Shown in pieces: positions 44,384 to 54,674 of a stretch of DNA of 64,000 nt (position 1 is its first letter; each line of letters begins with the position of its first letter). Position numbers and translations under genes: made by a program. A model generated the notes under the pieces. The model saw only the letters and a list, made by a program, of their open reading frames with translations. It did no database searches and was not told the DNA's origin. The stretch is from Streptacidiphilus fuscans (GTDB lineage Bacteria; Actinomycetota; Actinomycetes; Streptomycetales; Streptomycetaceae): NCBI RefSeq assembly GCF_015690355.1, contig NZ_JADPRT010000005.1, positions 1-64,000 of the forward strand, read 5' to 3'.

Positions 44384-45109
44384 TCATCGGCCGGCGCGGA
44401 TGACAAGGAACGGCGGCAGTCCCGCTCGCTGTGGCTGCTGAGCCGTCACCTGGACGGTAGGGGCGGGCTCGGCAATGGCTTGCAGGGTGAAGCCATGCCG
44501 CAGCAGTGCTGTCAGGTACGTGGAGAGCGTCCGATGCTGGTTGCCTGCGCGACGGACAGCGTGGGGGTTGTCCGAGCGCCAGAAGCCTTCGGCGAGGTAG
44601 TCCCCGACCACCCGGCGGACGGCACCGGACGCCTCATCGACCGGCGTCCATGAGGCGTCCGGTGCCTCGAAGCACGGGTGAGGGACGCTGAAGACGAGCG
44701 ATCCGCCGGCCGTCAGGACCCGGCGAACGGCCGCGAACGCGGCGTCGAGGTCCGGCACGTGATTCAACGACAGCCCTGCGGTCACCCAGTCCACCGCACC
44801 GTCAGCGACGGTGCCGAGCAGGCATCCGTCGTCGACGGCGTAGACCACCGAGCCCGGCCCTACCGCTCCGGCGGCCCGCGCGTGCTCGATCAATCGGGCT
44901 GACGGGTCGATGCCTGTGACCGAAGCCCCACGGGCGGCCAGCGCACGGGCGATGAAACCCTCGCCGCACCCGAGATCGAGGACGCGCTGGCCGGTCAGCG
45001 CGTCAGGAAGTTGGTCGAGCAGAACGTCGCGATTGAAGTCGTTCAGCGCGGAACCCGTCCGAAGGAGTTCCGCGTACCAGTCGGCGATGGTGTCCCAGGA
45101 GTCAGTCAT
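44384..45109 (-). CDS. SAM-dependent methyltransferase (UbiE/Methyltransf_11 type)
   Basis: 241 aa from ATG 45109. SAM motif VLDLGCGEGFIARALAARGA, followed by VTGIDPS and a post-motif NHVPDLDAAFAAVRRVLTAG with GGSLVFSVPHP. Such proteins methylate small molecules. It is directly downstream of IS5-like copy 2, whose right end is 40 bases from its stop. Confidence 0.85.
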   Translation of the reverse strand: MTDSWDTIADWYAELLRTGSALNDFNRDVLLDQLPDALTGQRVLDLGCGEGFIARALAARGASVTGIDPSARLIEHARAAGAVGPGSVVYAVDDGCLLGTVADGAVDWVTAGLSLNHVPDLDAAFAAVRRVLTAGGSLVFSVPHPCFEAPDASWTPVDEASGAVRRVVGDYLAEGFWRSDNPHAVRRAGNQHRTLSTYLTALLRHGFTLQAIAEPAPTVQVTAQQPQRAGLPPFLVIRAGR

Positions 45110-45366
45110 CAAAGAAAGGACGTTACCCACTCCCTGAGGTGCCCTCCATGGGTTTTCCTTCGCCCTCGCGAGCCGGAGTCCGTCGCCCGGTCGGTCGCGC
45201 GACCGACGAGACCACCAGCCGTGCGATCGCCGCGCTCCGCGAGTGCTGCGGCTGACGTCGGCGTGACGGCTGGTGTTCCGACCGCGGGACGGGGGCGCCC
45301 GCACCTTGCGCGTGCCGACCGACCTGCTCTGGTTCTCACTGCCTCAAGAGCACTCGACGACGGAAC

Positions 45367-45387
45367 GGGATGCGCCTCCGGCATCCC
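45367..45387 (-). terminator. Hairpin downstream of the sugar ABC operon
   Basis: GGGATGC / GCATCCC with loop GCCTCCG, extended by flanking GGAA/TTCC, 66 bases beyond the permease stop on the reverse strand. The remaining gap 45110-45452 holds no other recognisable gene. Confidence 0.5.
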
Positions 45388-45452
45388 TTCCGCGCCGACC
45401 AGATCATGCGGCTCACCCAGAGGATCCCCGCCGCCCGCCCGCGGTGCCCCGG

Positions 45453-46460
45453 TCAGGTGCGCCTTGCGAGGTGTTGGGCCCGCAGGCGGTCGGCGAGGAT
45501 GGCGATGCCCAGGACGCCGCCCAGAACGATGTTGGTGTAGTCGGAGTTGACCTGAAGTGTCGTCAACCCGTTGTTGATGAGCTCCAGCAGGATCGTGCCC
45601 GCGACGATTCCGACGATCCGGCCCTGGCCGCCGACCAGGCTGACACCGCCGATGACCGCTGCGGCGATCGCGGAGAGCTCCCATCCGACGCCGACGCCGC
45701 TGGCGGAGCCCACACCCATGCGTCCGAGCACCAGCATGGAGGCCAGGCCGGACAGGAGGGAGCTGGCCACGTACATCGTGACGACCCGTCGGTCGCCCCG
45801 GATCCCTGCCAGGCGCGCCGCCTCCGGGTTGCCGCCGACCGCGTAGACCTGGCGGCCGGCGTAGGTGCGTTCCAGGAAGAACCAGGCCAGCACCGCGACG
45901 ATGACGAAGAGGATCAGGGGCACCGGGATCTGGGCGATGTAGGTCTGCCCGACGTCGCCGAAGAAGCCGGAAATCCCCACGATCGAGGTGCCGGAGGTGA
46001 TCGCCAGGGTGACGCCCTGCGCGACGGTGTAGGTCACCAGCGTCACGACGAAGGGCGGCATCTTCAGCCGGGTCACCGCGAGGCCGTGCCAGAGGCCGAC
46101 CAGTCCGGTGATGGCGAGTGTGGCGATCACGGCGACCCCGGCCGGCAGGCCGGCCCTGACGTTGAACCAGGACATGAGGATCACCGAGGTTCCCAGCAGC
46201 GCGCCGACCGAGAGGTCGATGCCGCCGGTGAGGATGACCAGGGACTCCCCGATCGCGATGAGCCCGTACTGGGCCAGGTCGAACCCCATGCCCTGGAGGT
46301 TGACCGCACCGGCGAAGGTGCTGCGGGCGAGCGTGAGTGCGACGAACACTGCCACGCAGGCTGCGACGACACCGACTTCGGGTGTTTCGACCAGCGCGCG
46401 CAGGCGATGCCGCGAGGGCGTCTCGACTCCCTCGCGGAGTGGAGCGGTTTGGGTGGTCAT
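45453..46460 (-). CDS. Sugar ABC transporter permease (RbsC/AraH type)
   Basis: 335 aa from ATG 46460 in ATGA overlap with the ATPase gene. BPD_transp_2 fold with 8-10 helices; landmarks are GESLVILTGGIDLSVGALLG, RTYAGRQVYAVGGNPEAARL (the EAA-like loop contacting the ATPase), and GVGWELSAIAAAVIGGVSLV. Last gene of the importer operon. Context (ara genes and shared LacI operator) points to L-arabinose or related pentose as substrate. Confidence 0.92.
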   Translation of the reverse strand: MTTQTAPLREGVETPSRHRLRALVETPEVGVVAACVAVFVALTLARSTFAGAVNLQGMGFDLAQYGLIAIGESLVILTGGIDLSVGALLGTSVILMSWFNVRAGLPAGVAVIATLAITGLVGLWHGLAVTRLKMPPFVVTLVTYTVAQGVTLAITSGTSIVGISGFFGDVGQTYIAQIPVPLILFVIVAVLAWFFLERTYAGRQVYAVGGNPEAARLAGIRGDRRVVTMYVASSLLSGLASMLVLGRMGVGSASGVGVGWELSAIAAAVIGGVSLVGGQGRIVGIVAGTILLELINNGLTTLQVNSDYTNIVLGGVLGIAILADRLRAQHLARRT

Positions 46461-48043
46461 GCCGGTTCCTCCGTGCCTACCAGCGGCTGCGTGCCTGCGG
46501 CCGCTGTCATGATCCGTTCCTTGGTGAAGTGCTCACGCGGCAGGTCGGCGACGATGCGTCCCTGGGCCATGACCACGATCCGATGGCAGATCCAGAGCAG
46601 CTCCTCCAGTTCCGAGGAGGCCACCAGGACCGCCAGTCCGTTCTGCGCCGCCTCGTCGATGAGGTGGTAGATCTCCGCCTTCGCGCCGACGTCGACGCCG
46701 CGGGTGGGCTCGTCCAGGAGCAGGAGATCCGGCTTGGCGTGCAGCCAGCGGCCGAAGACCACTTTCTGCTGGTTGCCGCCGGACAGGGATCCGATGGGCT
46801 GCTCCTGCGAGTACATGCGCACCCCCAGGTCCTTGACGATCTGCCGGGAGCGTTTCTTGTCGCCCTTGGGGGTGAGCACGCCGCGTGTGGAGTCGCGGCG
46901 CAGGGTCGCCAGCGTCGCGTTCCAGCGGACCGGGTGGTGCAGGAGCAGGGACTGCTCCTTGCGGTCCTCGGGCACGAGCCCGATGCCGGCGGCCACCGCG
47001 TCGGCCGGGTGCCGCGGGCGGAAGGGCGTTCCGTTCAGTTCGGTCTCGCCGCCGGTGCGGGGCTGGGCACCCATGATGGTGTGGAGCAGTCGGCTGCGGC
47101 CGGAGCCCATCAGGCCGGCGACGCCGACGATCTCTCCGGCGCGCAGTTCCAGGTCGACCGGGCCCAGGCCGTCGGCGGCCAGTCCGCGGGCGGCCAGGAC
47201 GATCCGGGAGTCCACGGTGGTGGGCGGCGCGATGTCGCCGTGGGCCAGCTCGCTGCCGACCATGTCGCGGATCATGCGCTCCTCGGTGGCCTCCGCCGGG
47301 CTGAGGTCCGCCACGAGCCTTCCGCTGCGCAGGACGACGACCCGGTCGGCGATGCCGCGGACCTCGTCGAGGCGGTGGCCGATGAACAGCACCGCTCCCC
47401 CGTCCGCGGTGTGGCGCCGGGCGAGGTCGAGCACCTTCTCCGCCTCCACCGGCCCCAGCGACGAGGTGGGTTCGTCGAGGATGAGGACCAGGGGCCGGTT
47501 CCCCCAGGCCTTGGCGATCTCGATCATCTGCCGCAGTGGGACCGGCAGTTGCTCCACCGGCCGCGTCACGTCGAGGCCGTGGACGCCGATGTCGTCGAGC
47601 AGCTCGCGGGCCTCCCTGACGGTGCCGGAGCGGTCGAACAGCATCCGCCGCAACAATCCTGCGTTCCGGGTGGCGTGGGTGTGGCGGCCCAGCAGCAGGT
47701 TCTCGGCGACGCTGAGGCGACCCACCAGCGGGAACTCCTGCGCCACCATGCTGACGCCGAGGGCCTTCGCGTGGTCGGGCCGCCCCGGCTGGAGGACCTG
47801 GCCCGCGATCAGGATCTCCCCGGCCGTCGGGGAGACGGTGCCGGACAGCACACCCATGAGGGTGGACTTCCCGGCACCGTTCTCCCCCACGACACAGGTG
47901 ATCTGACCACGCCGCAGCTCGAGCTCGGGAATGTCCAGCACGGTGACGGGCCCGTAGCTCTTCGTCACCGCGCGCAGGACCGCGGCCGCGTCGGCCGCCT
48001 GCCCCGTACCGGTGCGGGGAGCGTTGGTGGTCATCTGTCTCAC
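46457..48043 (-). CDS. Sugar ABC transporter ATP-binding protein, two NBDs (AraG/RbsA type)
   Basis: 528 aa from GTG 48043 (GTGA overlap); ATG 48034 is an in-frame alternative. First NBD: Walker A VVGENGAGKSTLMGVLSG, Walker B VLILDEPTSSLGP. Its signature is altered to LPVPLRQMIEIAKAW, whereas the second NBD has the standard LSGGNQQKVVFGRWL with LLLLDEPTRGVDVG but no normal Walker A (GLMGSGRSRLLHTI). Each half lacks one element, normal for this asymmetric family. Powers sugar import with the adjacent permease. Confidence 0.93.
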   Translation of the reverse strand: MRQMTTNAPRTGTGQAADAAAVLRAVTKSYGPVTVLDIPELELRRGQITCVVGENGAGKSTLMGVLSGTVSPTAGEILIAGQVLQPGRPDHAKALGVSMVAQEFPLVGRLSVAENLLLGRHTHATRNAGLLRRMLFDRSGTVREARELLDDIGVHGLDVTRPVEQLPVPLRQMIEIAKAWGNRPLVLILDEPTSSLGPVEAEKVLDLARRHTADGGAVLFIGHRLDEVRGIADRVVVLRSGRLVADLSPAEATEERMIRDMVGSELAHGDIAPPTTVDSRIVLAARGLAADGLGPVDLELRAGEIVGVAGLMGSGRSRLLHTIMGAQPRTGGETELNGTPFRPRHPADAVAAGIGLVPEDRKEQSLLLHHPVRWNATLATLRRDSTRGVLTPKGDKKRSRQIVKDLGVRMYSQEQPIGSLSGGNQQKVVFGRWLHAKPDLLLLDEPTRGVDVGAKAEIYHLIDEAAQNGLAVLVASSELEELLWICHRIVVMAQGRIVADLPREHFTKERIMTAAAGTQPLVGTEEPA

Positions 48044-49191
48044 CCCGAGATACCGAGCTGGGCCTGCTTGGCCTCGAAGGCGCTCAGGTTGCCCTGGGTG
48101 AGCACGCCCACGCCGGAGCTGAGGGTGCTGCCGTCCGACTCCAGGTAGGGCTTGACGATGCTCATCGTGGCGTTCGTCCCCAGCACCTTCAGGGCGGCGA
48201 GCAGGTAGGCGCCGGTGTAGCCCTGTTGGTAGGGCGACTGGACGATGCTGGCCTGGATGACGCCCTGCTTGATGAAGCTGAGGGTCTGCGCGTCCGTGTC
48301 GTCGGAGATGACCTTGACCTGGCCAGTCTTCCCTGCTGCCTGGACCGCCTGCGCGGCCGAGGGACCGTCGTAGGAGTAGACCCCGTACAGGCCGTTGACG
48401 TTGGGGTCCGTCTGGATCGCGGTCTGCGCGTTGGTGAGGGCGTTGGAGGCGTCCATGCTGTCCGAGAGCTTGTTCACGACCTTGATGTCGGTGCCCTTCA
48501 GGGCGTCCTCGAATCCCTGGATCCGCTGGACCGCGTTGGATGCGGTGAGGGAGCCGACCAGGACCACGACCTCGCCCTTGCCGCCGAGAGCGGCCTTCAT
48601 CGCCTGACCGGCCTTCATGCCCGCCTCGTAGTTGGGGGTGCCCAGGTAGAGGGCCGCGCCGTCCTCGGCGGGGAGGGGCGAGTCGATCGCCAGTACCGGG
48701 ATACCGGCCGAATCGGCGGACTGGATGGGCGACTTGATCGCGGTCGGGTCGATCGCCGAGACGGAGAAGGCGGAGATGTTCTGGCCGCGCAGGGTTTGGA
48801 TGATCGACAGCTGCTGGTCGAGTCGGCCGTTGGCGGGGGCCTGGAACGTGCCCTTGGCCCCGAGGTCCGCGATGCCCTTGGTGAAGCCGACCTTTCCTGC
48901 GTTCCAGTAGTCCACGGCGACGTTGACGACCATGGCCAGGTCCAGGCCGGACAGGTTCTTGCCCTGCAGGGCCGCCTTGAGGGCGGCGTCGACCTTTGCG
49001 AGGTTGGCGTCGTTGAAGGTGATGTCGCCCTGTATCGGCGCTGCCACCGCGGTGGCACCCGAACTGCCGGCGTCGCCGCTGCTTCCGGCGCCCTGCTTGC
49101 TGCAGGCGGTCGCGGTCAGTGCCATCGACGCGACCGCCACGGCGACCGCGATGCGGAGGCCTCTGGCCTGACGGGTTGTGGGAGCGCTCAT
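48040..49191 (-). CDS. Sugar-binding lipoprotein of the ABC importer (periplasmic-binding family)
   Basis: 383 aa from ATG 49191 with AGAGGA upstream. Lipoprotein signal: hydrophobic AVAVASMALTATACS, acylated Cys about residue 30, then a Gly/Ser linker. The binding domain belongs to Peripla_BP_4 (QTLRGQNISAFSVSAIDPTA, GIPVLAIDSPLPA, NVNGLYGVYSYDGPSAAQAV, SYQQ-like SPYQQGYTGAYLLAA). First gene of the importer operon, whose promoter region has a LacI-type operator. Confidence 0.92.
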   Translation of the reverse strand: MSAPTTRQARGLRIAVAVAVASMALTATACSKQGAGSSGDAGSSGATAVAAPIQGDITFNDANLAKVDAALKAALQGKNLSGLDLAMVVNVAVDYWNAGKVGFTKGIADLGAKGTFQAPANGRLDQQLSIIQTLRGQNISAFSVSAIDPTAIKSPIQSADSAGIPVLAIDSPLPAEDGAALYLGTPNYEAGMKAGQAMKAALGGKGEVVVLVGSLTASNAVQRIQGFEDALKGTDIKVVNKLSDSMDASNALTNAQTAIQTDPNVNGLYGVYSYDGPSAAQAVQAAGKTGQVKVISDDTDAQTLSFIKQGVIQASIVQSPYQQGYTGAYLLAALKVLGTNATMSIVKPYLESDGSTLSSGVGVLTQGNLSAFEAKQAQLGISG

Positions 49192-49280
49192 GATGTCCTC
49201 TTCCGACGTGTGTCAGGGGTGGGTGGTGAGGAACGACCGTGCGGGGGTCGCACGGCCAGGACTGTCATCGCTGGTATCGC

Positions 49281-49294
49281 TGTTATCGCTAACA
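49281..49294. promoter_or_regulatory. LacI-type operator before the ABC importer operon
   Basis: TGTTATCGCTAACA, a near-perfect palindrome 87 bases upstream of the lipoprotein start. It matches the five other sites in the arabinose region. It is embedded in a short tandem run in which ATCGCT recurs every 9 bases (49267, 49276, 49285). Confidence 0.75.
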
Positions 49295-49340
49295 TGTGTG
49301 GCTGTCCGTCAGCTGTGCATGTGAGCGGGGTGATTCGTGG

Positions 49341-50393
49341 TCAGCGTCCGGGTGGGCGCCCACTGCTGGCCCGCAGGACGAGTTCCGGCGCGACGATCGC
49401 CGTCTGTCGGTGGTCCACGGTCGTTCGTCCCCTCCCGGGAGCGGACACCTCGACGTGGTGCACCAGCAGGCCAAGGCCCCGTCGGCCCAGCTCGCCGAAG
49501 TCCTGACGGACCGTCGTGAGCGGCGGCGAGAGGAACGCGGCCTCGGGGATGTCGTCGAACCCCACGACGCTCACGTCCTCGGGCACGCGCCGCCCGATCT
49601 CGTGGAGGGCGCGCAGAACTCCGAGCGCCATGTGGTCGTTCGCGCAGAAGATCGCTGTCACCGAGGGGTCATGACGCAGGCGCAGGCCCGCCTCGTATCC
49701 CGATCGGGACGACCAGTCACCGGCAAGGCTGTCGGGAACCGGCCGGGACCGGGCTTCCAGCGCGGTGCGCCATCCCTGTTCCCGCGCGTTGGCCTCGAGC
49801 CAGTCCCCGGGCCCTGCGACGTGGTGCACGGTCGCGTGGCCGAGGTCGAGCAGGTGACGGACGGCCGCTTCGGCGCCGACGTTGTTGTCCACTCCCGCTC
49901 CCGGCAACCGGCCGGGAGCCGTCGCGCCCACGGTGACCATGGGGACGGCGCCGATGTGCCGAGCGAGGGCGGCGACGGTCGACGTCTGCGACGCGATGAC
50001 GGCGATGCCCTCGACGGCCTGGTCCCGCAGCCGGTCCACGGCCTCGCGGACGGAGCGGACGTCCTGGTGCCGCAGGCTCGCGATGCTGACGAAGTAGCCG
50101 GCGCCGCGCGCCGCCTGCTCGATGCCGTGGAGCATCTGCGCAGGCCCGTACAGGGTGCTGTCGAAGCTGATGACGCCGAGCGTCTGGGAGCGACGGGTCA
50201 CCAGCATGCGCGCCGCGGCGTTGGGACGGTAGTCCAGCTCGCGGACCGCCGCGAGCACCCGTTCCCGGGTCGCCGGGCGGACGTTGGGGCGGTCGTTGAG
50301 GACTCGGGAGACCGTCTGGTGGGAGACGCCTGCCAGTGCCGCGACGTCCGCCATGACGGCTTGCGCACCGTGGGCGGTCCTGACTGCTGGCAT
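49341..50393 (-). CDS. LacI-family regulator of the arabinose region
   Basis: 350 aa from ATG 50393 (AGGAG eight bases before). LacI HTH and hinge: VMADVAALAGVSHQTVSRVL, NVRPATRERVLAAV, RRSQTLGV. The effector domain ends VSVVGFDDIPEAAFLSPPLT. It lies between the importer operon and araBDA and probably represses both through TGTTA-type palindromes, releasing them with a pentose effector. Similar to the second LacI at 56882-57955 in most motifs, indicating paralogy. Confidence 0.92.
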   Translation of the reverse strand: MPAVRTAHGAQAVMADVAALAGVSHQTVSRVLNDRPNVRPATRERVLAAVRELDYRPNAAARMLVTRRSQTLGVISFDSTLYGPAQMLHGIEQAARGAGYFVSIASLRHQDVRSVREAVDRLRDQAVEGIAVIASQTSTVAALARHIGAVPMVTVGATAPGRLPGAGVDNNVGAEAAVRHLLDLGHATVHHVAGPGDWLEANAREQGWRTALEARSRPVPDSLAGDWSSRSGYEAGLRLRHDPSVTAIFCANDHMALGVLRALHEIGRRVPEDVSVVGFDDIPEAAFLSPPLTTVRQDFGELGRRGLGLLVHHVEVSAPGRGRTTVDHRQTAIVAPELVLRASSGRPPGR

Positions 50394-50495
50394 GAGCAAC
50401 TCCTGGCAACGGGTGTTTCGATGGCTGGTGTTTCGAAAGAGCTGGGGCTGTCGACCTCCCCCGGCCCGGCAGCCCCAGCGGCCGCGGCACTCGAT

Positions 50496-50509
50496 TGTTA
50501 GCGTTCACA
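50496..50509. promoter_or_regulatory. LacI-type operator before lacI
   Basis: TGTTAGCGTTCACA (inside TTGTTAGCGTTCACAA) about 100 bases upstream of the lacI start, suggesting autoregulation. Confidence 0.7.
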
Positions 50510-50652
50510 AATAGGTGCGTCAATGGGTCGTGCAGGTCACGATTTGGGTTTCCTCTGCCTCGCCGCGACCTCCCCCCGACGGGCATGCGGCAGCGCCCCG
50601 CGCACTGTCGGCGGGCGGCGGACGTCAGCGTGCCGCACAGGGCTTCCTGGGC

Positions 50653-52161
50653 TCAGAAGCCCTGCGCCAGGCGGTGATAGGCCTGGTTCCAGCGCAGTTC
50701 CTGGGTGAAGCGCCGCACCGATGTGCCCGCGTCGATCAGGGCCAGTTCCGTGCCCGTCATCTCGGCGAAGTCGTGCAGCCCTTCGGTGTCGACCGCGGTG
50801 GAGAGCACGGTGTGATGGGGTCCGCCCGCGGTGAGCCACGCCTCCGCCGAGGTGGGCAGGTCCGGGCGCGGTGCCCAGACGGCGCGAGCCACCGGCAGGG
50901 CGGGCAGGGGCTGCGGCGGTTCGACAATGTCGATCTCGTTGGCCACCAGGCGGAACCGGTCGCCCATGTCCGCGAGGCCGACCACCACGCCGACGCCGGG
51001 GTCCGCGTCGAAGACCAGCCGCACGGGGTCCTCCCTGCCGCCGATGCCCAACGGGTGGATCTCCGCGCTCGGCCGGGCCGTGGTGATGCTGGGGCAGACC
51101 TCGAGCATGTGCGCTCCGAGGATCAGCTGGCGACCGGGCGTCAGGTTGTAGGTGTAGTCCTCCATGAAGGACGTGCCACCAGGGCGCCCTCGTCCCATGG
51201 TCTTCAGGGTGCGCAGCAGCGCCGAGGTCTTCCAGTCACCCTCGCCCCCGAAGCCGTAGCCGTCGGCCATCAGCCGCTGCACCGCGATCCCGGGCAGCTG
51301 CCGCAGGCCGCCCAGGTCCTCGAAGTTGGTGGTGAAGGCCCTGAATCCGCCCTCGTCCAGGAAGGTCCGCAGGCCCGCCTCGATCCGGGCCGCGTAGCGC
51401 AGCGAGGCATGCCGCTCTCCGCCCTGCCGCAGGTGCGGAGCGACCGCGTACAGCTCCTCGTACTCCTTGACCAGCGCGTCGACATCGGCATCCGCAACCG
51501 CGTCGACCACCTCGACCAGGTCGTTGACACCGTAGGTGTTCACCGAGACGCCGAACCGCAGCTGCGCCTCGACCTTGTCGCCCTCGGTCACGGCGACGTC
51601 GCGCATGTTGTCCCCGAACCTGGCGAGCCGCAAGCTGCGCAGCTCGGCGCGCCCTGCCGCGGCGCGGGTCCAGGCGCCGATCCGGGAGGCGACTCGCGGG
51701 TCGCCGACGTGGCCGGCCACCGTCTTCCTGGGCACGCCCAGACGGGCCTGGACGTAGCCGAACTCGCGGTCGCCGTGGGCTGCCTGGTTGAGGTTCATGA
51801 AGTCCATGTCGATGCCGGCCCACGGGATCTCGACGTGTGACTGGGTGTGCAGGTGGAGCAGCGGCTTGGCGAGGGCGTCCAGCCCGGAGATCCACATCTT
51901 GGCCGGTGAGAACGTGTGCATCCAGGCCACGACACCGATGCAGGCGTCGTCCGCGTTGGCCTCCAGCATCACCCGGCGGATCGCCGCGGCGTCGGTCAGC
52001 ACCGGCTTCCAGAGCAGCTCGGCTGCCAACTCCGCGCTGGCCTGCAGCTCCTGCGCGATGGCCCGGGACTGCTCGGCGACCTGCCGCAGGGTCTCTTCTC
52101 CGTACAGATGCTGGCTTCCGGTCAGGAACCAGACCTGCTTCGGGGCGTCGGGGGTGGTCAT
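50653..52161 (-). CDS. araA: L-arabinose isomerase
   Basis: 502 aa from ATG 52161, overlapping the araD stop (ATGA). Converts L-arabinose to L-ribulose. Family landmarks: [20 protein letters not shown] at the start, [58 protein letters not shown] with the catalytic Glu, and [20 protein letters not shown] with the second Glu and metal-site His. Third gene of araB-araD-araA. Confidence 0.97.
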   Translation of the reverse strand: MTTPDAPKQVWFLTGSQHLYGEETLRQVAEQSRAIAQELQASAELAAELLWKPVLTDAAAIRRVMLEANADDACIGVVAWMHTFSPAKMWISGLDALAKPLLHLHTQSHVEIPWAGIDMDFMNLNQAAHGDREFGYVQARLGVPRKTVAGHVGDPRVASRIGAWTRAAAGRAELRSLRLARFGDNMRDVAVTEGDKVEAQLRFGVSVNTYGVNDLVEVVDAVADADVDALVKEYEELYAVAPHLRQGGERHASLRYAARIEAGLRTFLDEGGFRAFTTNFEDLGGLRQLPGIAVQRLMADGYGFGGEGDWKTSALLRTLKTMGRGRPGGTSFMEDYTYNLTPGRQLILGAHMLEVCPSITTARPSAEIHPLGIGGREDPVRLVFDADPGVGVVVGLADMGDRFRLVANEIDIVEPPQPLPALPVARAVWAPRPDLPTSAEAWLTAGGPHHTVLSTAVDTEGLHDFAEMTGTELALIDAGTSVRRFTQELRWNQAYHRLAQGF

Positions 52162-52853
52162 GCGCCGGCTCCGGTCGTCGTCGTGTCCTGCTGGCCGTAG
52201 ACGTTTCGATAGCGGTCGTGGAGCTTGTCGATGTCGTCCTGGCCGAGCCGGGGCACCGGTCCCAACTGCCGGGCCAGGTGCACGGTCCGTGCCACGTCCT
52301 CGCACATCACCGCTGCTTTGACGGCCGCCTTGGCGTCCTTGCCGATGGTGAAGACGCCGTGCCCGCGCATGAGGACCGCGGGTGAGCGATGGCCCTTGAG
52401 GGTTGCCACGATGCCCTCGCCGATGGAGTGGTCACCGATCAGCGCGAAGGGCCCGACGGGGATGTCGTCGCCGAACTCGTCGCCCATGGCGGTGATCGCG
52501 CACGGGATGGGCTCTCCGGCGGCGGACCAGGCGGTGGCGTAGGGCGAGTGGGTGTGCACCACTCCCCCGACCTCGGGCATGTTCCGGTAGACGTAGGCGT
52601 GGGCTGCGGTGTCGGAGGACGGCTGGTGGTGGCCGTCGACGACCTCGCCCTCGAGGTCGGTGACGATCATCGTGTCGGGGGTGAGATCCTCGTACGGGAC
52701 CCCGGACGGCTTGATCACCATCAACTCCCTGCCGGGAACGCGGGCGCTGACGTTGCCGCTGGTCCAGGCCACCAGGCCCCAGCGGATGAGCTCCGCGTGC
52801 AGGGCGCAGACCTGGGCCTTGAGCGCGTCGATGGCGGTTTCGGCTGTACTCAT
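52158..52853 (-). CDS. araD: L-ribulose-5-phosphate 4-epimerase
   Basis: 231 aa from ATG 52853, overlapping araB and araA by four bases each. Class II aldolase/epimerase: [10 protein letters not shown] and [10 protein letters not shown] (phosphate), zinc His pair in [12 protein letters not shown], third His in [18 protein letters not shown]. Produces D-xylulose 5-phosphate for the pentose phosphate pathway. Confidence 0.96.
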   Translation of the reverse strand: MSTAETAIDALKAQVCALHAELIRWGLVAWTSGNVSARVPGRELMVIKPSGVPYEDLTPDTMIVTDLEGEVVDGHHQPSSDTAAHAYVYRNMPEVGGVVHTHSPYATAWSAAGEPIPCAITAMGDEFGDDIPVGPFALIGDHSIGEGIVATLKGHRSPAVLMRGHGVFTIGKDAKAAVKAAVMCEDVARTVHLARQLGPVPRLGQDDIDKLHDRYRNVYGQQDTTTTGAGA

Positions 52854-54616
52854 GCGCGGACTCCGTCGGGTTCGGGGCAAGCGGTGGGGCGATCGGTGGG
52901 GCGATCACTGGTGGGATCGGCGGCGCGATCGGTGGTGCGGGCCTGGGCGCGCAGCGCGCGCAGCCGGTGCATCGCCTGGGAGCCGCCACGGCCGAAGTGG
53001 TCGTGCAGCTCCCTGTATTCGGCGTGCAGGAGGTCGTACACGCGGGCGCGGTCCGGGTCCGGGGTGTAGACGGCGCGGTGGATGCTGCCCATGGCGGCCG
53101 AGGCAGCGTGGATGTCCGGGTAGGTCCCGGCCGCGACGGCGGCGTGGATCGCGGAGCCCAGGGCGCCGCCCTGCTCGGAGCCGATCACGTTGACCGGACG
53201 ACGCAGCACATCGCTGTAGATCTGCATGAGGAAGGCGTTCTTCGGCAGCCCGCCCGCCACGGTGAACTCGGTAACCGGGACCCCGGCGAGCTCGAAGGCG
53301 TCGACGATGGTGCGGGTGCCGAAGGCGGTGGCCTCCAGCAGCGCGCGGTAGATCTCCTCGGGGCGGGTGTCCAGGGTCAGGCCGAGGACGAGTCCCGACA
53401 GGTGGTGGTCGACCAGGACCGACCGGTTGCCGCTGTGCCAGTCCAGTGCCACCAGGCCGTGTGCTCCGACGGGCTGGGCCTCGGCCTTCTCGGTGAGCAG
53501 TTGGTGCGGTCCGATGCCGCGCTCACGTGCCTCACGGGCGTACTCCTCGGGAAGCGCCGTGCGCAGCGCCCAGGCGAAGATGTCACCGACACCCGACTGC
53601 CCGGCCTCGTACCCCCACAGGCCGGGGACGACTCCGTCCTTCACGGCTCCGCACATCCCCGGTACGTCGGCGAGCCGGTCGGAGTTGATGATGTGACAGG
53701 TGCTGGTGCCCATGATCGCCAGCATGTGCCCGGGCTCCAGGGCCCGGGCGGCGGCGCTTGTCACGTGGGCGTCGACGTTGCCCACGCTGACCGGGATGCC
53801 CTGGTTCAGTCCGGTCCACGCCGCCGCCCGGGGGCTGAGGCCTCCGGCGCGGCTTCCGAGCGGCGACAGGGGGAAGTCCACCTTGTCGGTGAAGTCACCG
53901 AATTCCGGATGGAGCGCACCCAGGAATCCGGGGCTGGGACGCCCTGAGCCGTCCAGCAGGTCGGGCTGGTGGATGCCCTTGTACCCGGCGGTGCACAGGT
54001 TCCGGCTCTCCGCGCCCGTCAGCTCCCAGACGATCCAGTCCGCCGCCTCGATCCAACGCTCGGCCGCCCGGTACAGTTCCGGGTCCTCCTCGAGGAGTTG
54101 CAGTGCTTTGGCGTACTCCCACTCGCTGGAGATCCTTCCCCCGTAGCGCGGCAGCCAGCTCTCCCCACGCTCGGCGGCGAGCGCGTTGATCCGGTCCGCC
54201 TGCGCCTGCGCGGCGTGGTGTTTCCACAGCTTCGGGTACGCGTGCGGGCGCGCCTCGTACTGCGGCAGTTCGCACAGGGGCGTCCCGTCCGGCGTGGTCG
54301 GCAGCACGGTGCAGGCGGTGAAGTCGGTACCGATACCCACCACCTGATCCACCGTCACTCCGGCTCGCGCCACCGCCCTGGGCACCGCGAGGCGCAGCAC
54401 GTCACGCCAGTCGTCGGGGACCTGCAACGCCCAGTCGGGCGGAAGCCGTTCACCTGTCCCGGGGAGCAGGTGCTCGACCGCCCCGTGGCGGTATTCGTGG
54501 ACGGCCTCGCCCAGTTGCGTGCCGTCGGCGACCGAGACGACCACGGCGCGGCCGGACAGGGTGCCGAAGTCCACGCCGATCGTCACGGCCTCGTCGAGTG
54601 ATATGTGCTCTCGCAC
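52850..54616 (-). CDS. araB: Ribulokinase
   Basis: 588 aa from GTG 54616. FGGY-family kinase that phosphorylates L-ribulose: VTIGVDFGTLSGRAVVVSVA (phosphate 1), FTACTVLPTT, EWEYAKALQLLEEDPELY, GNVDAHVTSAAARALEPGHM, and the late FGGY ATP region (TVAGGLPKNAFLMQIYSDVL). The last 30 residues are an Arg/Asp/Pro/Thr-rich tail (RTTDRAADPTSDRPTDRPTA) encoded by a short repeated GATCGGTGGGGC-type sequence, extra to the family. First gene of the araBDA operon. Confidence 0.96.
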   Translation of the reverse strand: MREHISLDEAVTIGVDFGTLSGRAVVVSVADGTQLGEAVHEYRHGAVEHLLPGTGERLPPDWALQVPDDWRDVLRLAVPRAVARAGVTVDQVVGIGTDFTACTVLPTTPDGTPLCELPQYEARPHAYPKLWKHHAAQAQADRINALAAERGESWLPRYGGRISSEWEYAKALQLLEEDPELYRAAERWIEAADWIVWELTGAESRNLCTAGYKGIHQPDLLDGSGRPSPGFLGALHPEFGDFTDKVDFPLSPLGSRAGGLSPRAAAWTGLNQGIPVSVGNVDAHVTSAAARALEPGHMLAIMGTSTCHIINSDRLADVPGMCGAVKDGVVPGLWGYEAGQSGVGDIFAWALRTALPEEYAREARERGIGPHQLLTEKAEAQPVGAHGLVALDWHSGNRSVLVDHHLSGLVLGLTLDTRPEEIYRALLEATAFGTRTIVDAFELAGVPVTEFTVAGGLPKNAFLMQIYSDVLRRPVNVIGSEQGGALGSAIHAAVAAGTYPDIHAASAAMGSIHRAVYTPDPDRARVYDLLHAEYRELHDHFGRGGSQAMHRLRALRAQARTTDRAADPTSDRPTDRPTACPEPDGVRA

Positions 54617-54660
54617 CAGCGGGCTCCAGTGGTACGCGCCTGGCTCGGGGCCAGGGCCGA

Positions 54661-54674
54661 TGTTTGCGATAACA
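54661..54674. promoter_or_regulatory. LacI-type operator near the araB start
   Basis: TGTTTGCGATAACA, 45 bases upstream of the araB GTG, one of two sites for this operon. Confidence 0.65.

Noticed and set aside
52860-52945. Repeats at the end of araB as a separate element
   Set aside because: Short imperfect GATCGGTGGGGC-like repetition fully inside the araB C-terminal tail; no sign of mobility.
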